From: Mikania micrantha
Lineage: Eukaryota; Streptophyta; Magnoliopsida; Asterales; Asteraceae
Length of the DNA: 64,000 bases
NCBI GenBank assembly: GCA_009363875.1
Contig: CM018680.1
Span: forward strand, 63,957,279 to 64,021,278
Direction of reading: 5' to 3'
In this document: piece by piece, positions 42,011-53,690 of the stretch
How the letters are laid out: each line of letters starts with the position of its first letter
Numbering within the stretch: the stretch's first letter is position 1
Notes under the pieces: model-generated
What the model was told of the DNA's origin: nothing
Seen by the model: only the letters and a program-made list of their open reading frames with translations
Databases searched by the model: none
Translations under genes and position numbers: made by a program

Positions 42011-43160
42011 ATGGCGGGAAGAGGAACACACACCTGACCACACAAACGACCGATTGGTTCGGCAACCATCAAGATGATGGTTGACCGAAGGGTCAACAAA
42101 GCAATCGCTGAATATGAGGTGAGCAGACTGCATAGCGAGACAAGCGGAACTAACCACGGTACTAACCTAACCTGAATACGACTAACTTAGTGTAGACAAC
42201 GTCATCGCTAACACTTAACCTTGATTCCCGACAAATAGGATCCCATGGGAGCACAACCAAGGGATGTTCATTTAAGGCATATCTAAGTTGTCACACGCAT
42301 AACTTCAAGGGGACTGAAGGAGCAGTGGGACTGCTCCGATGGATTGAAAAGATAGAATCAGTATTCTCCATGTCTGATTGTTCAGAGGAGAACCGGGTGA
42401 AATACACCACCGGGACACTCGAGGGACTTGCCCTCACATGGTGGAACTCCCATGTCCAGACTTTGGGTCTGGAAGCTGCAAACTCCATATGCTGGGAAGA
42501 GTTCACTAGGATGCTCCACGAGGAGTACTGTCCTCAAAATGAAATTAAGAAGCTTGAGGGATAATTATGGGTGCATAAGATGGTGGGATCTGAAATCGAG
42601 CAGTACTGTACTCGATTCCATGAACTGTGAAAGCTATGTCCGGCAATACTGACGCTGGAATACAAGAAAATATAGAAGTTCATTAGTGGATTGCAGAACA
42701 GATACAGAGCGTGGTGACTGCTTCTGACCCCACTCTCATCCAGCCAACTATTCGATTGGAACACAAACTGACCGACCAGGCAGTAGCCCATGGCAAACTG
42801 CTAAAAAGTATCTGAAGCCCCAGGAACCCAAGCGGAAGTGGGAGCCAAGCAACAATCGCACCTTCTCACCTCAACAACCAACCCAACACCGTCCAGCACC
42901 AGCAAAAGTGTTCACTGCCACACAATCTGACACCCAAGGCAAAGGGGGATACCGGGGCAAAAACCCCAAATGTAACAACTGCTCTTATCATCATTTCAGC
43001 CCATGCATAAGGGTCAAGTGTACAAACTATGGGCGAAATGGGCATGTAGCCAAATAATGCCGCTATACACAAGAATGATACTCTGAGGGGATGCTTTACC
43101 TGCGGAAAGCCAGGGCATATGCGCCGAGACTGCTCGCAAAACAAGAACACTAGAGGCAAT
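42011..43160 (+). pseudogene. gag: Tekay gag (capsid and zinc knuckle)
   Basis: ATG 42011 starts MAGRGTHT with a stop, then IKMMVDRRVNKAIAEYE. The retrotransposon gag domain appears at 42325-42560 (GAVGLLRWIEKIESVFSM, VKYTTGTLEGLALTWWN, WEEFTRMLHEEYCP) and continues with frame shifts. Two zinc knuckles follow, one degraded near 42960-43060 and one intact (CFTCGKPGHMRRDC) at about 43095-43135. Several stops and frameshifts prevent a full product. Confidence 0.8.
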
Positions 43161-43507
43161 CCGGCAAGGGGCAGGGCATTCGTGATCGGTTCAGGCGAAG
43201 CTAAAGATGACCCCAACATCGTTACCGGTACTTTCCTTTTAAATAATGCCTACGCTAGCATATTTTTTGATACCGGTGCCGATAGGATTTTTATCTCTAG
43301 CGATTTTAGTAAACTGCTAATATGACCCCAACACCACTAGACTATAAGTATACCGTAGGGTTAGCAGAAGGCAAGCTAATCGAGACGCAGCACATCTTCA
43401 AGGGATGCGTCTTAATGCTAGCGGATCACGGACTGGAGATCGATCTGATGCTGGTAACTCTCAGGAGCTTCGACGTGGTGGTTGGAATGGATTGGTTATC
43501 TGGTAAT
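43161..43507 (+). pseudogene. pol: Tekay protease, first part (split by the nested Tat element)
   Basis: The frame reads FVIGSGEAKDDPNIVTGTF, then IFFDTGADRIFISSDF with the DTGA active site of aspartic proteases. After TGA at 43323 a shifted frame gives TPTPLDYKYTVGLAEG and LRSFDVVVGMDWLSGN. The sequence breaks at 43507 and resumes after the nested element at 52652 with HAEIVCDKMIVRV, which restores the reading. Confidence 0.85.
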
Positions 43508-44322
43508 TGTTTCGGGTAAAAATTAACAAGTATAATTTTTAGCAAAACTGAATTAGAAAAGTGGGGTATTGTGTTTTAGAAGCAAATATATTGAGTATAT
43601 CAAATCTGTGATCAGAATATCCCTGAGGATCCCTAGGGATATTTCAGAATATGAAATAGAAAAATAACAATACACACGAGATTTATACGAGGAAAAACCC
43701 TTAATCCCTTAGGATTGCCGGCATAAAAACCTCAGGAGATGACAATCGTCACTCTGCCTAGTTTATTATCGAGAAACCGACGAAAATACAAGTGTTTGAG
43801 CTTGGATGATTGATACTAAGTGCTACAATTGATTGAATCTATGTGTATTTGAGAGAAAATGAAGAAAAAATGATGAAAAAGCCCTGCCTGATCGATCACC
43901 AGCCATTTCTTTATATACAACATTTTGTAACAGCTAAATTAACTATATTCCCGAATATCCTGGCGAGAATCTTGGAATTATGACCATGTGACAGCTACCA
44001 CATCCATTAACCATGTTTAACCGTTCTATTTAAGTAAATCCTGAGTCTTTATGTCTAATTTAGTCAACATGACTATTGGTGACTTGTTCTCCACTTGTTT
44101 CCACAATTTAGCATGTTCACCACGTTTCCTTTAACTTTATCCCGACTTTTAAGGCAAAATCATGTCCACCATAAGTAACCTGCGAGACTAAGTCAAACTA
44201 TACAAAGAAGAGATCGATTAGTGACGTTAGTATTAAGGATATTTGAGGATAGTTAAGAATCTCATATTTCGAATTATCCTCGGATATCCCAAATATCAGA
44301 CCATAAAAATTGACCCACAACA
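43508..44322 (-). repeat. Tat element 3' LTR
   Basis: On the - strand it runs from TGTTGTGGGTCAATTTTTAT to ACCCGAAACA. Just inside it on the - strand lies CAAAATTTTGGGGGCAA (44323-44339), the polypurine tract. Confidence 0.92.
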
Positions 44323-45430
44323 TTGCCCCCAAAATTTTGTAAGCGGTTTTTAACACATACAGCTGTAAAAAGTTTTAGACTCAATCTTTGTGAGAACACG
44401 CTTTGCTACAACTTAGGATTCAGAATTTACATTTATTCTTATCTCTAAATCTCCTTCTATCATCTTGAGAGTTGTAAAGAATGTATGAAACTTTTAAAAG
44501 TTTGTTGTGGATTCTAAATTCTTATGATAATTTTTAGTATTATGAATAAGTCCAATTACTATCGACTTAAGCTTATTAACCAGCAAGTTATGCTCAATAT
44601 TTTCTAATGATTTTACACATTAGAATATTTCTAAATAAGAATATTGTTTATACTTTAAGAAAACATACCAAATATGCTTAGAAAAAGCATTCTAGAATAT
44701 CCTTAAACAATATTAATGTGTTGGGTGAAGGGATTATTAGTTTCATGGCGAAGCCTAAGATATTAGTTTTAATGGTTTACGGTAACTAGTATTTTGGAAT
44801 ATTATCATGATGTTATTCCTTTAATTAAATGTTGATGCTTTAATATATCTCTGAATATCAAAAATATTTTAAGAATATTCTTAATTCTGTTGATTTATTG
44901 GATTTCTAATAAGTATTAATGTTACTTACACTTCGAATAGAGTTATATTGCCTTGGTTTGTTAAACACTTATGTTTTGTAAATAATCTTATTATTTCCCT
45001 TAAGGTGTTTCAGAATATTTTTGTTAATAGATATTTTATAACCAACAAATAACTAGGAAAAGTCTCGACTATCTGATCAGGATAGTGATTATAAGTAAAT
45101 TAAGAATATCACTATAGTTTTCATTATTTGGTTGATGTATTTTCTAGAATAAGAAATATTAGATATTTCTAAGCAAAAACATTTATAATGCCTATTTTCT
45201 AATTTCATAATAGCATATTCCTAATCAGAAATAAAGATTGTTGAAGAATACTAAAAAGGTTAAGAAATAAATACCAACTCCTTGGAATAGTAGAATTATT
45301 TCCGAAGTCATCTTTATCCCTGTTAAAATATTAGATGAGTTACATATCATAGGATCCTCAGGTATGTTGTAGGTATATGCGATACCCCGAAATATTCTTG
45401 AAAGTCAGTTCCTGCACATATTCAAAAACA
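44323..45430 (-). other. Tat element 3' untranslated region, A+T-rich part
   Basis: No reading frame is supported. After the polypurine tract the region is A+T-rich with recurring GAATATTC-like words. Long untranslated regions between pol and the 3' LTR are usual in Tat elements. Confidence 0.6.
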
Positions 45431-45665
45431 AGAAAAATTGGGACAAGCCCAATATACTGGCGACTAAGGCCAAAAATTCTGGCGACAAGGCCAAAAATAC
45501 TGGCGACTAGGCCGGAATACTGGTGACAAAGGCCGAAGATACTGACGACAAGGCCGATTATACTAGCGACTAAGGCCAAGGATACTGGAGACAAGGCCGA
45601 TTATACTGGCGACTAGGCTGGAATACTGGCGACTAAGGCCGGGATACTGGCGACTTGGCCGGAAT
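45431..45665 (-). repeat. Tandem array of about 21 bp units in the Tat 3' untranslated region
   Basis: The unit ATACTGGCGACTAAGGCCGA recurs about 11 times with small changes (GGCGACAAGGCC, GGTGACAAAGGCC, GGCGACTAGGCCGG). On the - strand it encodes a repeated GLVASIF peptide by chance. Confidence 0.92.
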
Positions 45666-45830
45666 TTGGTAGATCCCTGGTTATAATCTTTGAAAATGAA
45701 ATTGTCAGCCACTCATGCGTATACTGGTCCCAAAATCTCCAACTATACCGGGATATTACGGAGGATCTATGATTATAACCCTTGATAATGAAATTGTCAG
45801 CCACTCATGCATGTACTGGTCGCATTATCT
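45666..45830 (-). repeat. Duplicated block of about 115 bp after the 21 bp array
   Basis: AATGAAATTGTCAGCCACTC and ATGCRTRTACTGGTC occur at 45697 and again at 45788, each preceded by GATCYMTGRTTATAA. This is a short tandem duplication. Confidence 0.75.
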
Positions 45831-46321
45831 TAGGTTATAATAGGATATATGTGCGCTACTGGCGAGGGTGTATGAACCCTAGTTCGGTTGAGAGACAAGA
45901 GTCCCTTGAGTTTTGATTTCAAGTCAAAACTTTTCTTATGCAGCTAGACATAAAGTCTCTGCGTGGGTCTTGATCAGGTTTTGATTTCAGGTCAAAACTT
46001 GGGCTGAGACATATAGCCTCGTATCTTCTCCAGCTATACCTGCAAAACATAAAACTTTTGCAAAGGTAGGCATCAGGAATCCCTATGCCTCTCAAATGCG
46101 TAGATTAAAGTCAAGATAATTTGAGAATATATCAAGATATGAATGTAAGAATATTAGAATATTTGAACGTTTAAAGTAAAGATGTTTTGTGGTCATGAAA
46201 ATCATATAAAGTAGGTCTTGAGGTGAATGGCATTCCATGCCCTTGGAAGAGATTCACCATCCATAGTAGTTAACTTGTATGCCCCCTTTCCGGCTTCGGA
46301 ATCGATTTTATAAGGTCCTTC

Positions 46322-47168
46322 TCATTTTGGGGCAAGTTTTCCATCTGTTGGGTTAGTGTTATTCTGGAATGCTTTCCTTAAAACCAAATCTCCAACTTTG
46401 AATATTCTGATCCTTATATTCTTATTGTTGGATTTAGCCATCTTTTGCTGATAGGTAGCCATCCTAATCTTTGCAATATCCCTAATTTCGTCGATAGTGT
46501 CTATGTCTTGAGACAATACTTCATTGCTTGCTTCTATCGTTTGTAGACTTCGTCTTGTAGTAGGGATAATCATCTCGGTTGGGAGTACAACTTCAGAACC
46601 AAATACCAATGAGAATGGTTTCTGACCAGTCGCATTCTTTGTGGTTGTCCTATCTGCCCATAGGACAAATGGGATTTCTTCAGCCCATTTTCCTTTCTTG
46701 GATCCCAACTTCTTTTTGAGATTGTTTATGATGATTTTATTGCTTGATTCTGCTTGGCTGTTAGCTTGAGGATGTACTAGTGTGGAAGTAATCATTTTTA
46801 TCCCCGATGCTTCACAAAAGTTGGTAGTTCTTTTACCAATGAATTGAAATCCATTGTCGCAGGTAATCTCAGCAGGTATTTCGAACCTGGTCAGGATATT
46901 CCTTTTTATGAAGGATATAACTTCCTTTTCTCTAACATATACAAAAGCCTCAGCTTCGATCCATTTCGAGAAAATAACCGGTCATGGCAAGCATGAATAC
47001 CTTCCCTCCTAGTGCTTTTGGTAGTTTCACTACTATATCCATTCCCCATTTCATGAATGGCCAAGATGAGATTATTGGATATAAAGGTTCAGCCGGTTGA
47101 TGAAGAATATTGCTATGTCTTTGACAAGCGTCACATCTTTGGGAATAGGACATTGCATCTTTTCTCAT
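46322..47168 (-). pseudogene. pol: Tat integrase
   Basis: On the - strand the Cys pair of the HHCC finger (RCDACQRH) is followed by WPFMKWGMDIVVKLPKA with the first catalytic Asp. A frame change comes near 46950. Then come EITCDNGFQFIG with the second Asp, and HPQANSQAESSNKIIINNLK with the Glu. ERM-like basic helices and a C-terminal VGDLVLRKAFQNN follow. The frame runs to about 46320. At least two frameshifts are present. Confidence 0.85.
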
Positions 47169-47174
47169 AGGAGG

Positions 47175-48944
47175 CTAAAAATATCCTGTTCTTAGGATTT
47201 TTGAAAGTAATGCTCTGCCCCCAATGTGATTCCCGCAATATCCTTCATGAATATCTTTCATTACTTCTAAGATTTCTAGTTCTTCTAAACACTTTAGATA
47301 TGGACCAGCTACCGATTTCCTATATAAGATATCCCGAATGATTACGCATCTGGATGTCCTGGTTTTAAAAGCTCTATGATATGTTTCTTCATCAGGTATC
47401 TTTCCTGTTTGGAGATACTCTTTGATAGGTATAATCCAGGATATTTCATGTATATCAACATTCTTTGGTTCAAGAATTTGATTTGAATTTTCTATATCTA
47501 TCGCTTGATTCAGGATATGTACGATAGGGATATTAATATCATCAGAGATCTTAAGAGATGATGCGAGGTTTGCTAATGAATCTGCTTCATCATTCTCCTC
47601 ATTAGGAACTTGTGTGATATCAAAAGTGTAGAAATATCCCACTATATCCTTGACCATCTCTAAGTATTTTGCCAATTTGTCTCCTTTAACCATATAGGAA
47701 CCATTAAACTGGTTTGCTATTAGTAAGGAATCAACAAATACGTGAAGATTTCTTATGTTCATATCCCTAGCTAATTGGAGTCTTGCTATCAAGGCTTCAT
47801 ATTCAGCCTCGTTATTGGTTGTTTGGAACTCACAACTGATTGATTGGGGTATTATGTCCCCTTGTGGCGATTTTAGTATGATCCCTAAACCTGTCCCTCT
47901 TATATTTGTAGCTCCATCGGTGTGTAAGGTCCATTCACTAGTATCCTCCTCCAGAAGTTTAACTTCTGAATATACTTCTGGTTGAATATCACTACTAAAA
48001 TCTGCCACAAAGTTTGCTAATGCTTGAGACTTAATTGTTGTTCTTGGTTCATAGATTAAATCGTAAGTACAAAGTTTTACTGACCATTTGGCCATTTTTC
48101 CTGATAACTCAGGTTTTTTTAACACATATTTAATTAGGTAATTCATCCTAATATGTATCCTATGTGTCTCAAAGTAATGCCTAAGTTTCGTTGATACCAT
48201 AATCAAAGCTAAGATTAGCTTTTCGAGGTGGGAATATCTAGTCTCAGCATCCAATAGGCTTTTACTTACATAGTATACTAGGTGTTGGGATCCTTGGTAA
48301 TCGTTGACTAACACAACACTTACAGTTGTTCGGGATACTGCTAAGTATAGTGATAGTGGCTCACCGTCTTCTGGTTTCATGAGTAATGGCGGTGAGGATA
48401 AGTATTGTTTGAAATCCTGTGATGCCTTCTCATCTTCTTCATCCCATTGACACTTCTTATTCTTGTTGAGGATATCATAGAATCCTTTGAATATTTCAGA
48501 AGATCTTGAGATGAATCTATTAAGCGCGTCTATCCTTCCTGTTAATCTTTGTACTTCTTTTACATTTGTCGGAGATTTTAAGTTCAGGATAGCCAGGATT
48601 TGTTCTGGGCTGGCCTCTATTCTTCTTTTGGTGACCATATATCCCAAGAATTTTCCTGATCTTACTCTGAAATGACACTTAGAAGGGTTAAGTTTCATAT
48701 TGTATCGATCCAGGATATCGAATGTTTCTTGAAGATCCTGAAGATGATTCTTGGTAATCTTCGATTTGACTCCCATATCGTCGATATATACTTCCATAGT
48801 GTCCCCCAGCTTATCTTTAAACATCATGTTAACGAGCCTTTGATAAATAGCTCCAGCATTCTTTAATCCGAACGGCATTGCTGTGTAGCAATATATCCCT
48901 GTTGGTGTCATGAAAGCAGTATCTTCTTGATCCGAGGGCTCCAT
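47175..48944 (-). CDS. pol: Tat RT (palm to connection), RNase H and archaeal-type second RNase H
   Basis: This 589-codon frame is the longest in the window. It begins inside RT: YTAMPFGLKNAGAIYQRLVN, then the catalytic VYIDDMGVKSK, LGYMVTKRRIEASPEQI and VQRLTGRIDALNRFISR. The first RNase H follows (LYLAVSRTTVSVVLVNDYQG, YSHLEKLILALIM). At residues about 340-480 comes the second one (EWTLHTDGATNIRGTG, TNNEAEYEALIARLQLA, VFVDSLLIANQFNG, ADSLANLASSL), and the frame ends in the integrase finger (GYCGNHIGGRALLSK). The apparent start is not the true one; the frame is cut from its upstream RT part by a stop near 48945-48970. Confidence 0.88.
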   Translation of the reverse strand: MEPSDQEDTAFMTPTGIYCYTAMPFGLKNAGAIYQRLVNMMFKDKLGDTMEVYIDDMGVKSKITKNHLQDLQETFDILDRYNMKLNPSKCHFRVRSGKFLGYMVTKRRIEASPEQILAILNLKSPTNVKEVQRLTGRIDALNRFISRSSEIFKGFYDILNKNKKCQWDEEDEKASQDFKQYLSSPPLLMKPEDGEPLSLYLAVSRTTVSVVLVNDYQGSQHLVYYVSKSLLDAETRYSHLEKLILALIMVSTKLRHYFETHRIHIRMNYLIKYVLKKPELSGKMAKWSVKLCTYDLIYEPRTTIKSQALANFVADFSSDIQPEVYSEVKLLEEDTSEWTLHTDGATNIRGTGLGIILKSPQGDIIPQSISCEFQTTNNEAEYEALIARLQLARDMNIRNLHVFVDSLLIANQFNGSYMVKGDKLAKYLEMVKDIVGYFYTFDITQVPNEENDEADSLANLASSLKISDDINIPIVHILNQAIDIENSNQILEPKNVDIHEISWIIPIKEYLQTGKIPDEETYHRAFKTRTSRCVIIRDILYRKSVAGPYLKCLEELEILEVMKDIHEGYCGNHIGGRALLSKILRTGYF

Positions 48945-49323
48945 TTGGATTTGCTGGAATCCTGCTTATGCATCCATGAAAGTTAATATTTCATGGCCTG
49001 CTGTTGCATCTACCATTGAGTCTATGTGTGGATTTGTTTAGATCTATGTAAACTGCACAAACTCTCCACTTTCCATTCTTCTTTTGAACCACGACTACGT
49101 TGGCCAACCACCTTGGAAATTTTACTTCCCTAATCATCTTGGATTTGAGAAGTTTCTCAACTTCCTCTTGTATGATTGCGTTCCTCTCAGGGGCAAATTT
49201 CCTTCTTTTTTGGTGGATAGGTTTAAAGCTTCTATCTATTCCTAACTTATGCGTGACAATATCTGAGGATATCCCTGTCATATCCTCGTGCTTCCAAGCA
49301 AAGGTAGAAATTCTTGATTTCAA
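48945..49323 (-). pseudogene. pol: Tat RT N-terminal part
   Basis: The frame 49323-48991 reads HKLGIDRSFKPIHQKRRKFA, AIIQEEVEKLLKSKMIREVK, RWLANVVVVQKKNGKWRVC and VYIDLNKS, the fingers region of gypsy RT. A frame change at about 49035 and a stop near 48967 separate it from the following palm region. Confidence 0.85.
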
Positions 49324-49687
49324 GAAGGTAATAAGTTTTTCTTCAATATCCTCAAGGATATCAGTTCCTATGAAAACTTTAGTTTCAGGATCCTCGGGAT
49401 TAAGTAGTACTTCTTTTACTTCTTTTTCCTAGGATTCCTGATTATCTCCAAGGTTGCTCTTTGATTGCTATGATGAAGGTGGTTTCGTTGTTGCCTTCAT
49501 TGAAGATGAATAGCATTCCTTAGCTTCTTGTTGGTCGCTGTTGATCTTCACTACTCCCCATGGTGTCGGTAGTTTGACACATTTATGGTATGTCAAGGGA
49601 ACTGCTTTCATATCGTGTATCCAAGGTCAACCTAATATGATATTGTAACAAGAAAAAGAATCTATAATACAAAAACGTTGCATAGAA

Positions 49688-50056
49688 TTACCCCTTGATA
49701 TATACTGGTAGTTTAATTTCTCCAACGGTAGCTTTGGCTTTCCCGCTAAATCCAACCAGAACCAAGGATTTGGTGGTTATCTCGAATTCAGGGATATTCA
49801 TCCTCTTGAGCGTCTCTAATTGGATGATGTTCACTGAACTTCCTCCGTCTATAAGTATCCAGCACACATAATGGTTCGCAACATATAAAGAAATTACCAA
49901 CCCATCGTGATGAAGATCCATGATGTTTTCCCGATCTTGTTCTTCGAAGGATATTACAGTTTCTGTGGTTAAGGTTGAAGTCTTTGCAGGTTTTTCTCCA
50001 TTCTCCATCTTAGCTTCTTTATGTGTCTTCTGGCTGCAGAATAAGAAGTATCGCAT
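49688..50056 (-). pseudogene. pol: Tat protease
   Basis: The frame reads VISFEEQDRENIMDLHHDGL, then CWILIDGGSSVNIIQLETLK, where IDGGSS stands for the aspartic protease active site as usual in Tat elements. KATVGEIKLPVYIKG follows. The 360 bases to the next RT frame (49324-49687) contain broken pol linker sequence. Confidence 0.8.
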
Positions 50057-50084
50057 ATGTCAAATCCACCAGAGATAAAGTTTA

Positions 50085-51752
50085 TTACCTTGGCATCCTT
50101 CGATGGGGATGAAGCTCTTTTTGCGAATCCATCGGGATCCTGCCTCCTTTCTTTTCTCTTGCCAAGAAGTTCCTTGAGGTGGGTTCCTTGAGGTGGCCTT
50201 TGCTAAGCAGGTAACCTATTTCTATCTCAAGGCGATGGAATCTTCTGTCACATGTCCATAGTCTTCGTGAAATGCACACCATTTTGACTTGTCTTTCACG
50301 GCAAACTTCTTATCCTTTGGAGCCCATCTGGCCTTTTTTTCTAAATCCTGCATAGCACACATTAATTCAGGAATATCTACAGAAAAAAATAATCAGATAT
50401 CCTAGGATATTCTTCATCATCCTCATCTTCATCCACTGAATTGATCTTATGGTTGTCAGCTTTGTAGTATGGCTTGGGCTTGAAAGATTTGTTGGTGGGA
50501 GAATCCAGCTTTCTTTTACCCTGGTCATTAGGAGGTGTTGTTGTAATTCTCTTTTGGATTTCTTTATCATCGTCCAATCTGATGAATCTTAATGCACGAT
50601 TCCGGACTTCATCCATATTCCTGCAAGGATTCATAACCAAATCATCAAAAGAGGGTGAGTTTTTTGTAATCCCATTTTGAAAGCTTGAGCAGCGGTAATG
50701 ATATCCAGGTTAGGGATATCTAAGGATTCTCTGCCAAACTTGTTGACATAGCTCCTTAGGGATTCATCTGATCCTTATGTTATCCTGTAGAGGTCACTAG
50801 TTAGCCTTTCAAATGTTCTGCTGCATGAAAATTGATAATTAAACAAGTTAATCAAGTGAGCAAATGATGTAATTGAATAAGGAGGAACATTAAGTAGCCA
50901 TTTCAAGGCTGCTCCTGTCAATGTTGAACCGAATCCTTTGCATAAGAAAGATTCCTTCAGATGTGAGGGAATAGGATTTGTCTCCATTCTTTCCCTATAT
51001 TGTGCTACATGCTCCTCGGGATCTGTGGTCCCATCACACAACTTCATGGTGGGAGTTTGGAATCTTTTTGTGATTTCAGCATCACATATTGGTGGAGCAA
51101 ATCTGGATATCCTGTGGGTGATTGCTGGTACTTCCGGGATAGGCTTGACTACTTCCGGTACACTTGAGACCATATCCCGAAGTTTCTGGATTTCCTTGGC
51201 CACGTGAGGAGATATTCATGTTTCCTGTGATGAACCAAGGTTAGTAGTGTCAAACGGAAAGTAGTTGTAATTGTTACTGGTAAATGATGTAGGGAGTGAT
51301 GTTCTAGGGATAAGGAGATTATCCATAGATATCCCAGATCCTGATGAAGTTTCGATACTGGTTTGCATAGGGATAAAGTCTCCGGAATGATTCCCGGATA
51401 TCCCTGATGTTCCAAAATCAAGGATTCTTGGAGCTATTGGTGTAGTAACTTCAACTTGCTTGTTCTTCTCAGCCTTTAAGTTTTCCATTTCCCTAAGAAG
51501 TCTTTGATTCATCCATTATTGATCTATCATTTGCTGCTGTACCTGTTGAAACATACTCAAGATATCATTGTTAGAAACAAGGATAGGAGCAGTAGTTGTC
51601 ATTCTCGCCGAAGGAACACTTTCGGCCACAAAAGTAGTCTTTTTTCCAGAATTGTCGGGCTTCTTGGTGAAAACAGGTTTCTACGAAGGCACGTTAGTAG
51701 TAGCAGCAGAAACAATAGGTAATGCAGATGTCGATCTCGGTTGTGAAGCCAT
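50085..51752 (-). pseudogene. gag: Tat gag
   Basis: ATG 51752 starts MASQPRSTSALPIVSAAT and the frame passes to NQRLLREMENLKAEKNKQVE with one stop. The capsid core (FQTPTMKLCDGTTDPEEHVA, FLCKGFGSTLTGAALKWLLN, AHLINLFNYQFS) lies at 51090-50790. Later pieces are NMDEVRNRALRFIRLDDDKE at 50620 and the W/C-rich end near 50282. A stop at about 50775 and several frameshifts break it. Confidence 0.8.
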
Positions 51753-51814
51753 TTTTCTTTATATTTCTTTGTAAAATGCCTTTAAACAAGGTTTTTGTTA
51801 TTAAAACTCAAGTT

Positions 51815-51836
51815 TGCCCCACAATGGGCACCAAAT
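51815..51836 (-). other. Tat primer binding site region
   Basis: On the - strand the LTR end ACCCGAAACA is followed by ATTTGGTGCCCATTGTGGGG. TGGTGCC close to the LTR is typical of a tRNA 3' end complement; which tRNA is not certain. Confidence 0.55.
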
Positions 51837-52651
51837 TGTTTCGGGTAAAAATTAACAAGTATAATTTTTAGCAAAACCGAATTAGAAAAGTGGGGAATTG
51901 TATTTTACAAGCAAATATATTGAGTATATCAAATCTGTGATCAGAATATCGCCGAGGATCCCTAAGGATATTTCAGAATATGAAATAGAAAAATAGCAAT
52001 ACACACGAAATTTATACAATGAAAATCCCTTAATCCCTTTGGATTGCAGGCATAAAAACCTCGGGAGATGACAATCATCACTCTGCCTAGTTTATTATCA
52101 ACAAATCGATGAAATACAATTGTTTGAGCTTGGATGATCGACACTAAGTGCTACAATTGCTTGAATATGTGTGTGTTTGAGAGAAAATGAAGAAAAAATG
52201 ATGAAAAAGTCGTGCCTAATCGATCACCAGCCATTTCTTTATATACAACATTTTGTAACAGCTAAATGAACTATATTCCCGAATATCCCAGCGAGAATCT
52301 CGGAATTATGACCATTTGACAGCCACCACGTCCATTAACCATGTTTAACCGTTCTATGTGAGTAAATCTAGAGTCCTTAGGTCTAAGTTAGTCAACATGA
52401 CCGTTGGTGACTTGTTCTCCACTTGTTTCCATAATTTAGCATGTTCACCACATTTCCTTTAACTTTATGCCGACTTTTAAGAAAAAAATCAAGTCCACCA
52501 TAAGTAACCTGCCATACTATGTCAAACTATACAAAGAAGAGATCGATTAGTGACGTTAGTATTCAGGATATTTTAGGATAGTTAAGAATCCCATATTCCG
52601 GATTATCCTCGGATATCCCGAATCTCAGACCATAAAAATTGACCCACAACA
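51837..52651 (-). repeat. Tat element 5' LTR
   Basis: This is the second 815 bp LTR. A TATATAAAG on the - strand (52245-52237) is the likely promoter TATA box. Confidence 0.92.
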
Positions 52652-53690
52652 CTAATCATGCCGAGATTGTGTGCGACAAGATGATTGTACGAGTTACGTT
52701 GCGGAGTGGAGAGCAAATCTCGATTCAAGGAGAACGGCGTGGAATACCGTTAAACATCATGTCTTGCATGAAAGCAAACAAGGGCCTACAAAAAGGATAC
52801 ACTGCCATTTTAGCCATATCACGAAACAACCGAAAAGGAAAGAAGGATAGAGGACATCGCTGTAGTCCACGACTTTCCTGAAGTTTTCCCTGACGATCTA
52901 CCTGGACTACCACCGAAGCGACAAGTGGAGTTTCAGATAGACCTAACACCAGGAGCCGCACCGATAGCTAAGCCGCCATATCGACTGGCTCCTACCGAGA
53001 TGCAAGAACTATCTAATAAGCTGCAGGAGTTGTTAGATAGATGATTTATCCGACCGAGCTTCTCACCATGGGGAGCACCGGTATTATTTGTGAAGAAGAA
53101 GGACGGATCGTTCCGTATGTGCATAGACTACCGGGAGCTGAACAAGGTGACGATCAAGAATCGATACCCTTCACCACGAATAGACGATCTGTTTGACTAG
53201 TTGCAAGGGTCAAGCTACTATTCAAAGATCGATTTAAGATCCGGTTACCATCAACTCAGGATACAAGAGGATGATATACCGAAGACAGCCTTCAGGATAC
53301 GGTACGGATATTACGAATTCCTGTCATGCCCTTCGGACTGACCAATACACTGGCCGTATTCATGGACCTCATGAATCGTGTATGCAAACCGTACCTCGAC
53401 AAGTTCATAATCGTATTCATAGATGACATCCTGATCTACTCCAAGACTCAGGAGGAACATGCTGAACATTTGAGACTCGTCTTGGAACTGCTGTGGACGG
53501 AACAATTGTACGTGAAATTCTCTAAATGCGAATTTTGGATAAGTGAAGTCCAGTTTCTTGGACACGTAGTAAACGAGAAAGGGATACACATAGACCCAGC
53601 CAAGATCGAGGCCATTAAGAACTGGGAAGCACCTAAGACTCCAACCGAGGTGCGACAATTCCTAGGACTAGCAGGGTACAACAGGTGATT
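52652..53690 (+). pseudogene. pol: Tekay protease end and reverse transcriptase
   Basis: HAEIVCDKMIVRVTLRSGEQ continues the protease-RT linker interrupted at 43507. RT follows with DFPEVFPDDLPGLPPKRQVEF, LAPTEMQELSNKLQELL, FIRPSFSPWGAPVLFVKKK, FRMCIDYRELNKVTIKN, SKIDLRSGYHQLRI, MPFGLTNTLAVFMDLMN and the catalytic VFIDDILIYSK. It ends with FLGHVVNEKGIHIDP and VRQFLGLAGYN. Stops at about 53042 and 53199, a frameshift near 53320 and TGA 53686 break it. Confidence 0.9.

Larger units (their letters stand above)
43508..52651 (-). mobile_element. Complete Tat-type (Retand-like) Ty3/gypsy retrotransposon nested in the Tekay protease gene
   Basis: Two direct 815 bp LTRs (43508-44322 and 51837-52651) flank gag, protease, RT, RNase H, a second (archaeal-type) RNase H and integrase on the - strand. 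The second RNase H is the mark of the Tat clade. GTAAT stands before and CTAAT after the element, a 5-bp target duplication with one change. LTR identity is about 93 percent by eye. Most frames are broken. Confidence 0.92.

Noticed and set aside
45431..45840. Regular short repeats that could suggest a CRISPR array
   Set aside because: Units are contiguous 21 bp tandem repeats without unique spacers, inside a plant Tat element.
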